Part shown: positions 1-5,861 of the stretch, in pieces
How positions within the stretch are numbered: the stretch's first letter is position 1
How the letters are laid out: each line of letters starts with the position of its first letter
Assembly (NCBI GenBank): GCA_934553285.1
Contig: CAKTFD010000072.1
Span: 1 to 11,357, forward strand
Direction: 5' to 3'
DNA: 11,357 nt
From: an uncultured Faecalibacterium sp.
Lineage (GTDB): Bacteria; Bacillota; Clostridia; Oscillospirales; Ruminococcaceae
The notes under the pieces: model-generated
What the model saw: the letters and a program-made list of their open reading frames with translations, nothing else
Databases searched by the model: none
Told to the model about the DNA's origin: nothing
Position numbers and translations under genes: made by a program

Positions 1-6
1 ATATAT

Positions 7-46
7 AGCAGGGCATTTCTAGCAATGGGAATGTCCTGCTGTTTTT
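7..46 (+). terminator. Intrinsic terminator of an upstream + strand gene
   Basis: A 14-bp stem with three G-U pairs runs from 7-20 to 27-40 with a 6-nt loop, directly followed by five Ts (42-46). It most likely ends a + strand transcript that begins left of the window. The minus strand side lacks an equally good T tract. Confidence 0.8.
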
Positions 47-105
47 ATATGGCAAATGCAAGTGTTTGTGGTTGCGTAAAATGGTAACAGTAAGTGTCGA
101 GTTTC

Positions 106-139
106 GTACCCAAAAATTCTTGGGTACGGTTCTGGGTAC
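106..139. repeat. GGGTAC inverted repeat plus a third direct copy
   Basis: GTACCCAA (106-113) and TTGGGTAC (120-127) form a perfect 8-bp inverted repeat around a 6-nt loop. A third TGGGTAC copy in direct orientation follows at 133-139. There is no T tail, so it is not a typical terminator. Such spaced inverted and direct copies could be protein binding sites, for example recombinase arm sites at an element edge, but no recombinase gene is in the window. Confidence 0.5.
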
Positions 140-158
140 AAAGAGCCATTTTAGAGCC

Positions 159-187
159 AAAAAGGCACCCGTATGGGTGTCTTTTTT
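159..187. terminator. Bidirectional intrinsic terminator
   Basis: A-rich and T-rich flanks enclose the stem GGCACCC / GGGTGTC with a GTAT loop. Six Ts follow on the + strand (182-187) and five on the minus strand (complement of 159-163). Including the A-T flanks the stem is about 12 bp with one G-U pair. It is the best candidate terminator for the minus-strand ABC transporter operon, about 180 nt beyond the stop codon, and a back-up for the + strand gene on the left. Confidence 0.75.
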
Positions 188-221
188 GTATCTCAGGCCA
201 GCCAGGGCTTGAATGCCCTCA

Positions 222-271
222 TTTCATCTATCATTCTGAGAGAATCGTGATAGATGAAATGATAGATGAAA
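222..271. repeat. 12-bp repeat: one inverted and two tandem copies
   Basis: TTTCATCTATCA (222-233) is followed by its exact complement TGATAGATGAAA twice in tandem (248-259 and 260-271). The inverted copy and the first direct copy form a long hairpin, extended by an inner ATTCT (233-237) / AGAAT (241-245) stem with a 3-nt loop. There is no T tail. Function unknown; it could be a binding site cluster or the end of a small non-autonomous element. Confidence 0.6.
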
Positions 272-364
272 GCCGTTACTAGGCGTATATAAAACAGCCA
301 CAATAGCAGTCCATGTCAGGTCTGGCACCCCACTAAGAGGGGACTATTCCAGGAACAGGCCGGC

Positions 365-2155
365 TCACTCTCCATCCTCTGCGGGCAGCTGGTTCCACAG
401 GCGGTAGTAGATGCCCTGCTTTTCCAGCAGCTGGGCATGGGTGCCCTGTTCCACGATGCCCTCCTCCCCCAGCACAAGGATGCGGTCGTAATCCTTGATG
501 GTGGTCAGGCGGTGGGCGATGGTCAGGGTGGTGCGGCCATGGGCCAGCTTTTCCAGGCTCTGCCCCACAAGGATCTCACTCTCGTTGTCCAGTGCGCTGG
601 TGGCTTCGTCCAGGATCAGGATGGGCGGGTTCTTTAAGAACACCCGGGCGATGGCGATGCGCTGCTTCTGCCCGCCGGACAGCTTGACCCCGCGCTCGCC
701 CACATAGGTGTCAAAGCCGTCTTTCAGGGCAAGGATAAATTTTTCAGCACCGGCCAGGCGGGCAGCTTCCACGATCTCTGCGCGGGTAGCGCCGGGCTTG
801 CCGTAGGCGATATTCTGCGCCACCGTGCCGCTGAACAGATATACGTCCTGCTGCACGATGCCGATATCCTGCCGCAGGCTTTTCAGGGTAACATTGCGGA
901 TATCCTGCCCATCGATGAGGATGCGGCCGCTGGTCACCTCGTAAAAGCGGGGGATCAGGTTGCACAGGGTGGTCTTGCCGCCGCCGGATGCACCCACCAG
1001 CGCCAGGCGCTCCCCGGCACGGATATCCAGGCTGACATCGTGCAGCACCTTGTTGTGGTCGTCCGGGTACTCAAAGCTGACCCGCTCGAACCGGATCTCG
1101 CCGGGGCCGGGCTGCAGGGGCACTGCATCCGGTGCGTCCTGAATGGCCACCGGTGTGTCCATGATCTCGGCAAAGCGCTCGATGCCGGTCATGCCCCGCT
1201 GGAACTGCTCGGCAAACTCCACGATGCGCCGGATGGTGGCGATCAGGGTGGTCACATACAGCATGTAGGCCACCAGGTCACCGGCGGTGATCCTGCCATA
1301 TACCAGTGACAGACCGCCTGCCAGGATGACCACCAGATACATCAGGCCATCGAACAGCCGGGTGGAGGTGTTGAATGCTGCCATGGCATAGTAGCCCAGG
1401 GTCTTGATCCGCTCAAAGTCCTTGTTGCCTTTGGCAAACTTTTCCCGTTCCTCGTTTTCAGCGGCAAAGGCTTTTACCACCCCCTGCCCCAGCAGGCTGT
1501 CCTCGATGGTGGAGTTCAGCTCACCGATCTGGACACGCTGCTGGCGGAACCGTGCCCGCAGCCGCCCGTTCAGGTAGACCGATACCACCGCCATCAGGGG
1601 CACGCAGGCAAACACCGCCAGCGTCAGCAGAACGCTGGCGCGGCACAGGATGACAAAGGACGCTATGATCTTGATGCCCGCGATGAAAAACTCCTCCGGG
1701 CAGTGATGGGCAAACTCGGTCACATCGAACAGGTCGTTGGTGATGCGCCCCATGATGGTGCCCACCTTGGTGTTATTGTAGTAGGTATGATCCAGCCGCA
1801 GCAGGTGATCGAATGCATCCCGGCGCATATCGGTCTCGATATGCACGCCCATGATGTGGCCAATGCTGGACATATAATAGCTGGCAGCACCATCGATGAT
1901 GCGCAGCACAAGGTAGACCGCTGCCAGCCGCAGCACGATATCCACCGTCAGGGTGATGCCCACCCCCATTGCGGCGTTGGTAATGGTGCTCATGATCTTG
2001 GGCAGCACGATATCACACAGGGTGGTCAGCGCTGCGCAGAACAGATCCAGCAGCAGCACCATTTTATAGTTTGCCAGATAGGGCATGAACCGCCGGAGCA
2101 GCGCACCGCTGCTGACATGGTGTGCCCCGGGGTCGCTAGTCTTGTTTTTGGGCAT
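365..2155 (-). CDS. ABC half-transporter, fused permease and ATPase
   Basis: A 596-residue exporter-type half-transporter: an N-terminal six-helix membrane domain (about residues 25-330) and a C-terminal ATPase domain, expected to work as a dimer in the cytoplasmic membrane. All ATPase motifs are intact: A-loop Tyr363 in FEYPD, Walker A GASGGGKTT (388-396), Q-loop at Gln435-436, signature LSGGQ (492-496), Walker B ILILDE (512-517, catalytic Glu517) and H-loop His548. The chosen ATG at 2155 has GGAGG five bases upstream. The reading frame is open further upstream but runs into yggS, which is unlikely to be translated twice. It is the last gene of the four-gene minus-strand operon, 94 nt behind yggS, with a hairpin in the gap. 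The substrate cannot be told from sequence; MsbA/multidrug-like exporters of lipids, drugs or peptides are the nearest group. No peptidase domain is present. Confidence 0.93.
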   Translation of the reverse strand: MPKNKTSDPGAHHVSSGALLRRFMPYLANYKMVLLLDLFCAALTTLCDIVLPKIMSTITNAAMGVGITLTVDIVLRLAAVYLVLRIIDGAASYYMSSIGHIMGVHIETDMRRDAFDHLLRLDHTYYNNTKVGTIMGRITNDLFDVTEFAHHCPEEFFIAGIKIIASFVILCRASVLLTLAVFACVPLMAVVSVYLNGRLRARFRQQRVQIGELNSTIEDSLLGQGVVKAFAAENEEREKFAKGNKDFERIKTLGYYAMAAFNTSTRLFDGLMYLVVILAGGLSLVYGRITAGDLVAYMLYVTTLIATIRRIVEFAEQFQRGMTGIERFAEIMDTPVAIQDAPDAVPLQPGPGEIRFERVSFEYPDDHNKVLHDVSLDIRAGERLALVGASGGGKTTLCNLIPRFYEVTSGRILIDGQDIRNVTLKSLRQDIGIVQQDVYLFSGTVAQNIAYGKPGATRAEIVEAARLAGAEKFILALKDGFDTYVGERGVKLSGGQKQRIAIARVFLKNPPILILDEATSALDNESEILVGQSLEKLAHGRTTLTIAHRLTTIKDYDRILVLGEEGIVEQGTHAQLLEKQGIYYRLWNQLPAEDGE

Positions 2156-2179
2156 GGTTCCTCCGTTTGTTTTTTCTGT

Positions 2180-2248
2180 AAAACTGCCGGTCCTTCCCCC
2201 GGGCAGGCGCGCACAGCGCCGGCGCAGGGTGTGCTCTCCGGCAGTTTT
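2180..2248 (-). promoter_or_regulatory. Long hairpin between yggS and ABC transporter
   Basis: A perfect 11-bp stem joins AAAACTGCCGG (2180-2190) and CCGGCAGTTTT (2238-2248). The 47-nt loop holds a second stem, GCACA (2211-2215) with TGTGC (2230-2234), capped by the palindrome GCGCCGGCGC. It begins one base after the yggS stop and ends about 20 nt before the ABC gene's ribosome binding site. In the minus-strand transcript only four Us follow, so it could be a weak terminator, an attenuator or an RNA stabiliser separating the two genes. No known riboswitch family is recognised. Confidence 0.55.
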
Positions 2249-2249
2249 C

Positions 2250-2969
2250 TTATTTTTTGCTGTAATCCCGCTCGCCGTAGATGGCGGTGCCGATGCGCAC
2301 AAGGGTAGCGCCCTCCCGGATGGCGTTTTCAAAATCGCCGCTCATCCCCATGGAGAGGGTCTGCATCTCCACGTTCTGGTAGCCCCGCTCCCCGGCGCGG
2401 ACGAACATCTGGTACACCTGTGCCAGATACCGGCGGTTGCGGGCATCATCGTCGTTCACAGGCGGAATGGCCATCAGGCCCCGGACCCGGATATGCGCCT
2501 GCGCGGCAGCGGCATCCAGCAGCGGCCACAATGCATCCGGAGATGCACCGGTCTTGCTCTCCTCGCCGCCGATGTTCACCTCCAGCAGGATGTCCTGCAC
2601 GATACCGACCTTTGCGGCCTCCTTCTCGATGGCCAGCAGCAGGTGCTCGCTGTCCACGCTCTGGATCAGGCTGGCACGCCCCAGCACCTTTTTGATCTTG
2701 TTGGTCTGCAGGTGGCCGATAAAGTGGCTGGGCTTGCCGCAGTAGGCTCCGGCATCGTAGTTTGCGCACAGCTCCTGCACATGGTTTTCTCCAAATACAT
2801 CGATGGGCAGGGCCGCACTGGCTGCAATGGTCTGCGCCGTGCGGGTCTTGCAGGCGGCGCACAGCTGCACCGCCGCCGGGTCGCGGCCTGCCTGCCGGGC
2901 GGCCGCAGCCATCTTTTCCCGGATCTCGTCCACTGCCTGCCGCATCTCTTCCAATGTCTTTTCTGCCAT
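2250..2969 (-). CDS. PLP-homeostasis protein, YggS/PLPBP family
   Basis: A 239-residue single-domain TIM-barrel protein of the YggS/YlmE/PROSC family, which binds pyridoxal 5'-phosphate without known enzyme activity and buffers the cell's B6 and amino/keto acid pools. The PLP lysine is Lys41 in the CKTR motif. Other family signatures are FGENHVQE (59-66), HFIGHLQTNK (82-91), LSMGMS (205-210) and RIGTAIYGERDYS near the C-terminus. Length is normal. The ATG at 2969 was chosen because AGGAGG lies 10 nt upstream and the family N-terminus starts there; this ribosome binding site sits inside the last codons of the preceding gene, which ends 5 nt away, so translation is probably coupled. Cytoplasmic. 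In many bacteria this gene sits with cell division genes (sepF, ylmG), which are absent here. Confidence 0.95.
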   Translation of the reverse strand: MAEKTLEEMRQAVDEIREKMAAAARQAGRDPAAVQLCAACKTRTAQTIAASAALPIDVFGENHVQELCANYDAGAYCGKPSHFIGHLQTNKIKKVLGRASLIQSVDSEHLLLAIEKEAAKVGIVQDILLEVNIGGEESKTGASPDALWPLLDAAAAQAHIRVRGLMAIPPVNDDDARNRRYLAQVYQMFVRAGERGYQNVEMQTLSMGMSGDFENAIREGATLVRIGTAIYGERDYSKK

Positions 2970-2974
2970 AAGGC

Positions 2975-3535
2975 TCAGTCCTCCTCGGTATATCTGGCGC
3001 GCTCGCCGCCGATCAGTTTCGGGCGGGTGCGGGCGCACAGGATGTTTGCTTCGCCGATCTTTGTAAGGCGCAGCCGCACCGGCACCGCCACCCGTTTCAG
3101 GTGCATCCCGATCAGGGTGCCGCCGATATCCATGCCCGCATGGGCGCGGATCTCCTCCACCGCGACAGGCTGCTTAAAGTTTTTCCAGCAGGTCGTGGCC
3201 CAGCTGCCGCCCGCATGGGGGCGCGGCACCACACACACTTCCTCCCAGCCGTATTTTTCAGCAGCTTCCCGCTCGATGATGATGGCGCGGTTCAGGTGCT
3301 CGCAGCACTGCGCTGCCAGCCAGATACCGTTTTCGGCCAGCACGGGAGCAATGCCCGCGTACAGTGCCCGGGCCGCCTCGATGCTGGAATCCTTGCCGAT
3401 GTGCCCGCCCACTATCTCACTGGAGGAGCAGCCCACCACGAGCACCTCCCCCTTTTTCAGCTTTGCCTGGGCCAGCAGTTCGGTCACTGCCTGCCGGGCC
3501 TCGTTCTCGATCTGTTTTTCAAACGCTTCGGTCAT
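2975..3535 (-). CDS. UPF0340 / DUF436 family protein (YwlG-like)
   Basis: A 186-residue protein matching the UPF0340 (TIGR01440) family of Firmicutes, typified by B. subtilis YwlG; the biochemical role is not known to me. Conserved patches are GCSSSE (35-40), AAQCCEHLNRA (74-84), PRPHAGG (104-110), GMDIGGTLIGMHL (134-146) and ARTRPKLIGG (168-177). The invariant Cys, His and Glu residues suggest a metal or small-molecule site; this is inference. No signal peptide or membrane segment, so cytoplasmic. The ATG at 3535 follows a GAGGTG ribosome binding site and lies 14 nt after the propeller gene's stop; yggS begins 5 nt downstream. The reading frame is open far upstream, but that part is a shadow of the propeller gene. 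Confidence 0.92.
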   Translation of the reverse strand: MTEAFEKQIENEARQAVTELLAQAKLKKGEVLVVGCSSSEIVGGHIGKDSSIEAARALYAGIAPVLAENGIWLAAQCCEHLNRAIIIEREAAEKYGWEEVCVVPRPHAGGSWATTCWKNFKQPVAVEEIRAHAGMDIGGTLIGMHLKRVAVPVRLRLTKIGEANILCARTRPKLIGGERARYTEED

Positions 3536-3549
3536 ACAAAACACCTCGT

Positions 3550-4863
3550 TTATCGGTTTGCGGGCAGCAGGCTCTTTGCCCCTGCCGCGCCGAAATACAC
3601 CTTGCTCTCCACCGGACACACGGCTGCGCAGCTGTCCTGCGCAAGGCAGGTAAAGGTCTGCTCCCAGCGGCCGGTAGCCGGGTCCACAGCCTCGGCGCAG
3701 GGTGTCTCGGCGGTGCGGCGGAACAGCCGCTCCTGCATATTCTGCCCCGCCCGCAGGGCGATGCCCCGCAGCAGGGTGCTGTCGGCATTTTTTTCCAGCC
3801 AGCTGCTGCGCGCCCAGCGGTAGCTGATGTACAATGTACCGTCCGTATCCACCGCCAGTGCGCCGGGGTAGCCCGGCAGGCCGCTGAATGCGGCCGTGCA
3901 GCCCCGGCCCCCGGCAGTCAGCTCCCGGGCATCGGCATCCACCGCCCAGACGCAGCGGCTGCCAAGGTCGGAGACATACAGGGTCGCGCCGTCCCGGCTC
4001 AGTGCCAGGCCGGAAGCGCCTGCCACACCGCCCAGCACCTTTTCCACCGTGCGGGCAGCGGGGTCGTACACGTACACGCAGCCGGTAGCGGTGTGCGCCA
4101 GCAGCTCGGTGCGCAGGGCGTTTTCCAGCCCGTTTTCTGCCCCTGCAGCCGCTGCCACTGCAAAATACACCCTGCCATCCGGTGCAGCTTCCACTGCAGA
4201 AACTGCGCCCAGCGGCGCGCCATCCAGCTGGGTGACCACCTGTTCCACCGCCGCACCCCAGCTGTCGTGGCTGGCGCGGCACAAGGAGCTGCCGGCGGGG
4301 GTGAGCAGGGTCAGCCACACATCCCCTGCGGCATCAAAGGCAAACCCGGTCAGCTCCCCTTCCACGCTCAGGATGGCGGCACTGTGGCTTCCATCAGTAC
4401 GCACAAGGTCGCTGGTGCGCTTTTTCAGGGCCGCACCGTTCCAGGCGGCTGCATACACAAGGCCTTCGCGGGTGCGGATGCAGTCCACGCCCTGATATTC
4501 GCCCAGCTCCATCCGCTCCCTGCTGTCGGCCGAAACTGCCGTGCACAGCGCACCGGTATCCTGCCGGAGGTCGGGGGCCTTATAGCGCTGGGGCGGGGTG
4601 TCGATGGGGCGGAAGCCCAGCACATACACCAGCGCCAGCAGAATGGCCACCCCGAACATAGTGCTGGCGGTGCGGAACCGCTTGAGCATGGCATCCCGCT
4701 CGACCGCCATCTGGGCGGCATACTCCGCACGGCGGCGTGCCGCCAGCGCATTGGCGCGGTTGGCGCGGCGCATCCAGCGGTCCACAAACAGGGCCACCCT
4801 CGGCCCCACCGTGAGGGACGCAATGGCCAGGATGAGCAAAAATTCGATCAGTCCGATTCGCAT
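3550..4863 (-). CDS. Membrane-anchored strictosidine-synthase-like beta-propeller protein
   Basis: A 437-residue protein, first gene of the minus-strand operon. Residues 3-20 form a hydrophobic helix ending in Gly-Pro (20-21), followed by a long basic/amphipathic helix (22-62) and a second membrane helix (about 66-84). The rest is a six-bladed propeller of the SMP-30/strictosidine synthase superfamily: TGCVYVYDP (260-268), GLALSRDGATLYVSD (285-299) and FSGLPGYPGALAVDTDG (326-342) follow that family's YDP, NG-ALS-DG and LPGYPDN patterns. Related proteins hydrolyse lactones or esters or are merely scaffolds; no enzyme activity can be assigned, and metal ligands are not obvious. With two membrane helices both ends face the same side; orientation is uncertain, but the basic loop at 31-62 suggests that loop is cytoplasmic and the propeller is outside. 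The ATG at 4863 is preceded by AAAGGA at good spacing. The TatA-like look of the N-terminus is discussed under findings. Confidence 0.8.
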   Translation of the reverse strand: MRIGLIEFLLILAIASLTVGPRVALFVDRWMRRANRANALAARRRAEYAAQMAVERDAMLKRFRTASTMFGVAILLALVYVLGFRPIDTPPQRYKAPDLRQDTGALCTAVSADSRERMELGEYQGVDCIRTREGLVYAAAWNGAALKKRTSDLVRTDGSHSAAILSVEGELTGFAFDAAGDVWLTLLTPAGSSLCRASHDSWGAAVEQVVTQLDGAPLGAVSAVEAAPDGRVYFAVAAAAGAENGLENALRTELLAHTATGCVYVYDPAARTVEKVLGGVAGASGLALSRDGATLYVSDLGSRCVWAVDADARELTAGGRGCTAAFSGLPGYPGALAVDTDGTLYISYRWARSSWLEKNADSTLLRGIALRAGQNMQERLFRRTAETPCAEAVDPATGRWEQTFTCLAQDSCAAVCPVESKVYFGAAGAKSLLPANR

Positions 4864-4921
4864 AAGCGCTTTCCTTTGTTCTTTGAGATCCTGCGGGCAG
4901 AATACCGCCCTTTATCGCTAA

Positions 4922-4950
4922 AGTATAGCATTCCCACACAAAAAGGGCAA
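4922..4950 (-). promoter_or_regulatory. Sigma-A promoter of the propeller-ywlG-yggS-ABC operon
   Basis: On the minus strand TTGCCC (-35, 4945-4950), a 17-bp spacer and TATACT (-10, 4922-4927) are seen, with a TG extended -10 element just upstream of the hexamer. The start point would lie near 4915, leaving a leader of about 50 nt before the ATG at 4863. Confidence 0.8.
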
Positions 4951-4962
4951 GCGGGGTACGAT

Positions 4963-4986
4963 TTTTGCCATGGCATTGCCGCAAAA
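4963..4986. promoter_or_regulatory. Inverted repeat between divergent promoters
   Basis: TTTTGC (4963-4968) and GCAAAA (4981-4986) are inverted around 12 bp that include the palindromes TGCCATGGCA (4966-4975) and GGCATTGCC (4972-4980). It lies between the -35 boxes of the two divergent promoters, where a repressor or activator could act on both. No family-specific operator is recognised. Confidence 0.4.
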
Positions 4987-4989
4987 TGA

Positions 4990-5019
4990 TTGCTGCCCTC
5001 CCGCCCGGTGTGGTATACT
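4990..5019 (+). promoter_or_regulatory. Distal sigma-A promoter of the two-component operon
   Basis: TTGCTG (-35, 4990-4995), an 18-bp spacer and TATACT (-10, 5014-5019) with an upstream TG extended element. The start point would be near 5026, giving a leader of about 130 nt before the response regulator start. Confidence 0.7.
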
Positions 5020-5040
5020 GGATACAGGCAGACCCTGTTT

Positions 5041-5093
5041 TTCCAAACCATTCACTTAAACTTCACAGCTTTTTCCAATTCTTGCATTAAAAT
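5041..5093 (+). promoter_or_regulatory. Pho-box-like repeat array with proximal -10
   Basis: Hexamers TTCACT (5051-5056), TTCACA (5062-5067) and TTCCAA (5073-5078) are spaced exactly 11 bp apart, and another TTCCAA (5041-5046) lies 10 bp further up. TAAAAT at 5088-5093 can serve as -10 box; with it the last repeat ends at about -22 and no separate -35 box is needed. This is the geometry known for PhoP-activated promoters of Firmicutes, whose boxes are TTAACA-like with 5-bp gaps. The operator most probably binds the response regulator encoded just downstream (autoregulation); this is inference. Confidence 0.55.
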
Positions 5094-5155
5094 AGGGATA
5101 TATTCTGATATTTTATCGATTTTATAAGTTCGTTATAGGGAGGAGTCCTGTTCTT

Positions 5156-5842
5156 ATGGCAAAGATCTTGATCGTTGACGATGAGCCGCGCATCCGGGAG
5201 CTGATCCGTGAGCATCTGCAGCATTCCGGCTACATCTGCGAGGAAGCCGGGGACGGCTCTGCGGCACTGGCGCAGCTGTCCGGCGGCGGGTTCGATCTGG
5301 TGATCCTGGATCTGATGATGCCTTTTATGGACGGCATGACCTGCCTGCGGGAGATGCGCGCCCGCCACATCAACACCCCGGTCATCATCCTGACCGCCCG
5401 GGGCGAGGAGTACGATAAGCTGGCCGGGCTGGAAAGCGGCGCAGACGACTACGTGGTAAAGCCCTTCTCCCCGCGGGAGCTGGTAGCCCGGGTGCGGGCC
5501 GTGCTGAACCGCACCATGCCCCGCCCCACCGAGGCCGCCGATACCATGACCTTTGGCGAGCTGACCATCGATACCGCCAGCCACACCGTGCGGGTATCCG
5601 GCGAGGATGTGGCGCTGACCCCCAAGGAGTTTGACCTGCTGGTGTTCCTGGCCTCCAACAAGGGCATTGCCCTGAGCCGGGAAAAGATCCTGCAGAAGGT
5701 GTGGAACTACGACTACTTTGGCGAGGACCGCACCGTAGACACCCACGTAAAGATGCTGCGGGGCCATCTGGGCAGGTGCCGCAGTTACATTGCCACGGTA
5801 TGGGGCATCGGCTATAAGTTCGACCCCGATGCCGCCCGTTGA
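5156..5842 (+). CDS. OmpR/PhoB-family response regulator
   Basis: A 228-residue two-domain regulator. The receiver domain (1-120) has the acidic pair Asp8-Asp9, phosphoacceptor Asp52 (LVILDLMMP), Thr80 and Lys102 (VKPFSP). The C-terminal winged-helix DNA-binding domain (about 130-225) shows LTPKEFDLL, REKILQKVW and the TVDTHVKMLRGHL recognition region, then the WGIGYKF end typical of the family. Length is normal. The ATG at 5156 has GGGAGGAG about 10 nt upstream. The partner kinase starts 19 nt after its stop, so the pair is one operon. The phased direct repeats in its promoter match what PhoB/PhoP-type regulators bind, suggesting autoregulation. The signal (phosphate or other) is not shown by the sequence, and no pst transport genes are nearby. 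Confidence 0.96.
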   Translation: MAKILIVDDEPRIRELIREHLQHSGYICEEAGDGSAALAQLSGGGFDLVILDLMMPFMDGMTCLREMRARHINTPVIILTARGEEYDKLAGLESGADDYVVKPFSPRELVARVRAVLNRTMPRPTEAADTMTFGELTIDTASHTVRVSGEDVALTPKEFDLLVFLASNKGIALSREKILQKVWNYDYFGEDRTVDTHVKMLRGHLGRCRSYIATVWGIGYKFDPDAAR

Positions 5843-5861
5843 CCAAAGGAGCGTGCAGTTC

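Larger units (their letters stand above)
1..364. other. Noncoding left flank, AT-richer, repeat-dense
   Basis: No convincing gene lies here on either strand. The base composition is visibly AT-richer than the GC-rich genes that follow. The stretch holds a + strand terminator (7-46), a GGGTAC inverted/direct repeat (106-139), a bidirectional terminator (159-187) and a 12-bp inverted plus tandem repeat (222-271). A weaker nested hairpin lies at 321-353 (TCTGG with CCAGG, enclosing CCCC with GGGG), just downstream of the ABC transporter stop. It has no T tract on the minus strand. The layout fits the space between two convergent transcription units, one of them outside the window to the left. 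Confidence 0.6.

Noticed and set aside
94..282. 62-codon + strand frame in the left flank
   Set aside because: It starts with GTG without a ribosome binding site and runs straight through a strong terminator and the repeat cluster; its peptide looks like translated repeats.
321..353. Nested hairpin just after the ABC gene as its terminator
   Set aside because: No T tract follows on the minus strand; the hairpin at 159-187 is a much better terminator.
2156..2332. Longer ABC transporter start inside yggS
   Set aside because: It would translate the hairpin region and overlap yggS; the ATG at 2155 has a well-placed GGAGG.
2085..3653. 522-codon + strand open frame
   Set aside because: It is the antisense shadow of the ABC gene, yggS and the UPF0340 gene, which have clear family motifs; high GC content leaves few stops on the other strand.
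3364..4989. 541-codon + strand open frame
   Set aside because: Antisense to the propeller gene and crossing its promoter; the composition is Ala/Gly/Pro/Arg/His-rich with no motif.
5024..5042. Small hairpin ACAGG/CCTGT followed by Ts as an attenuator
   Set aside because: The stem is only 5 bp and it would sit at the very start of the transcript from the distal promoter, too early for intrinsic termination.
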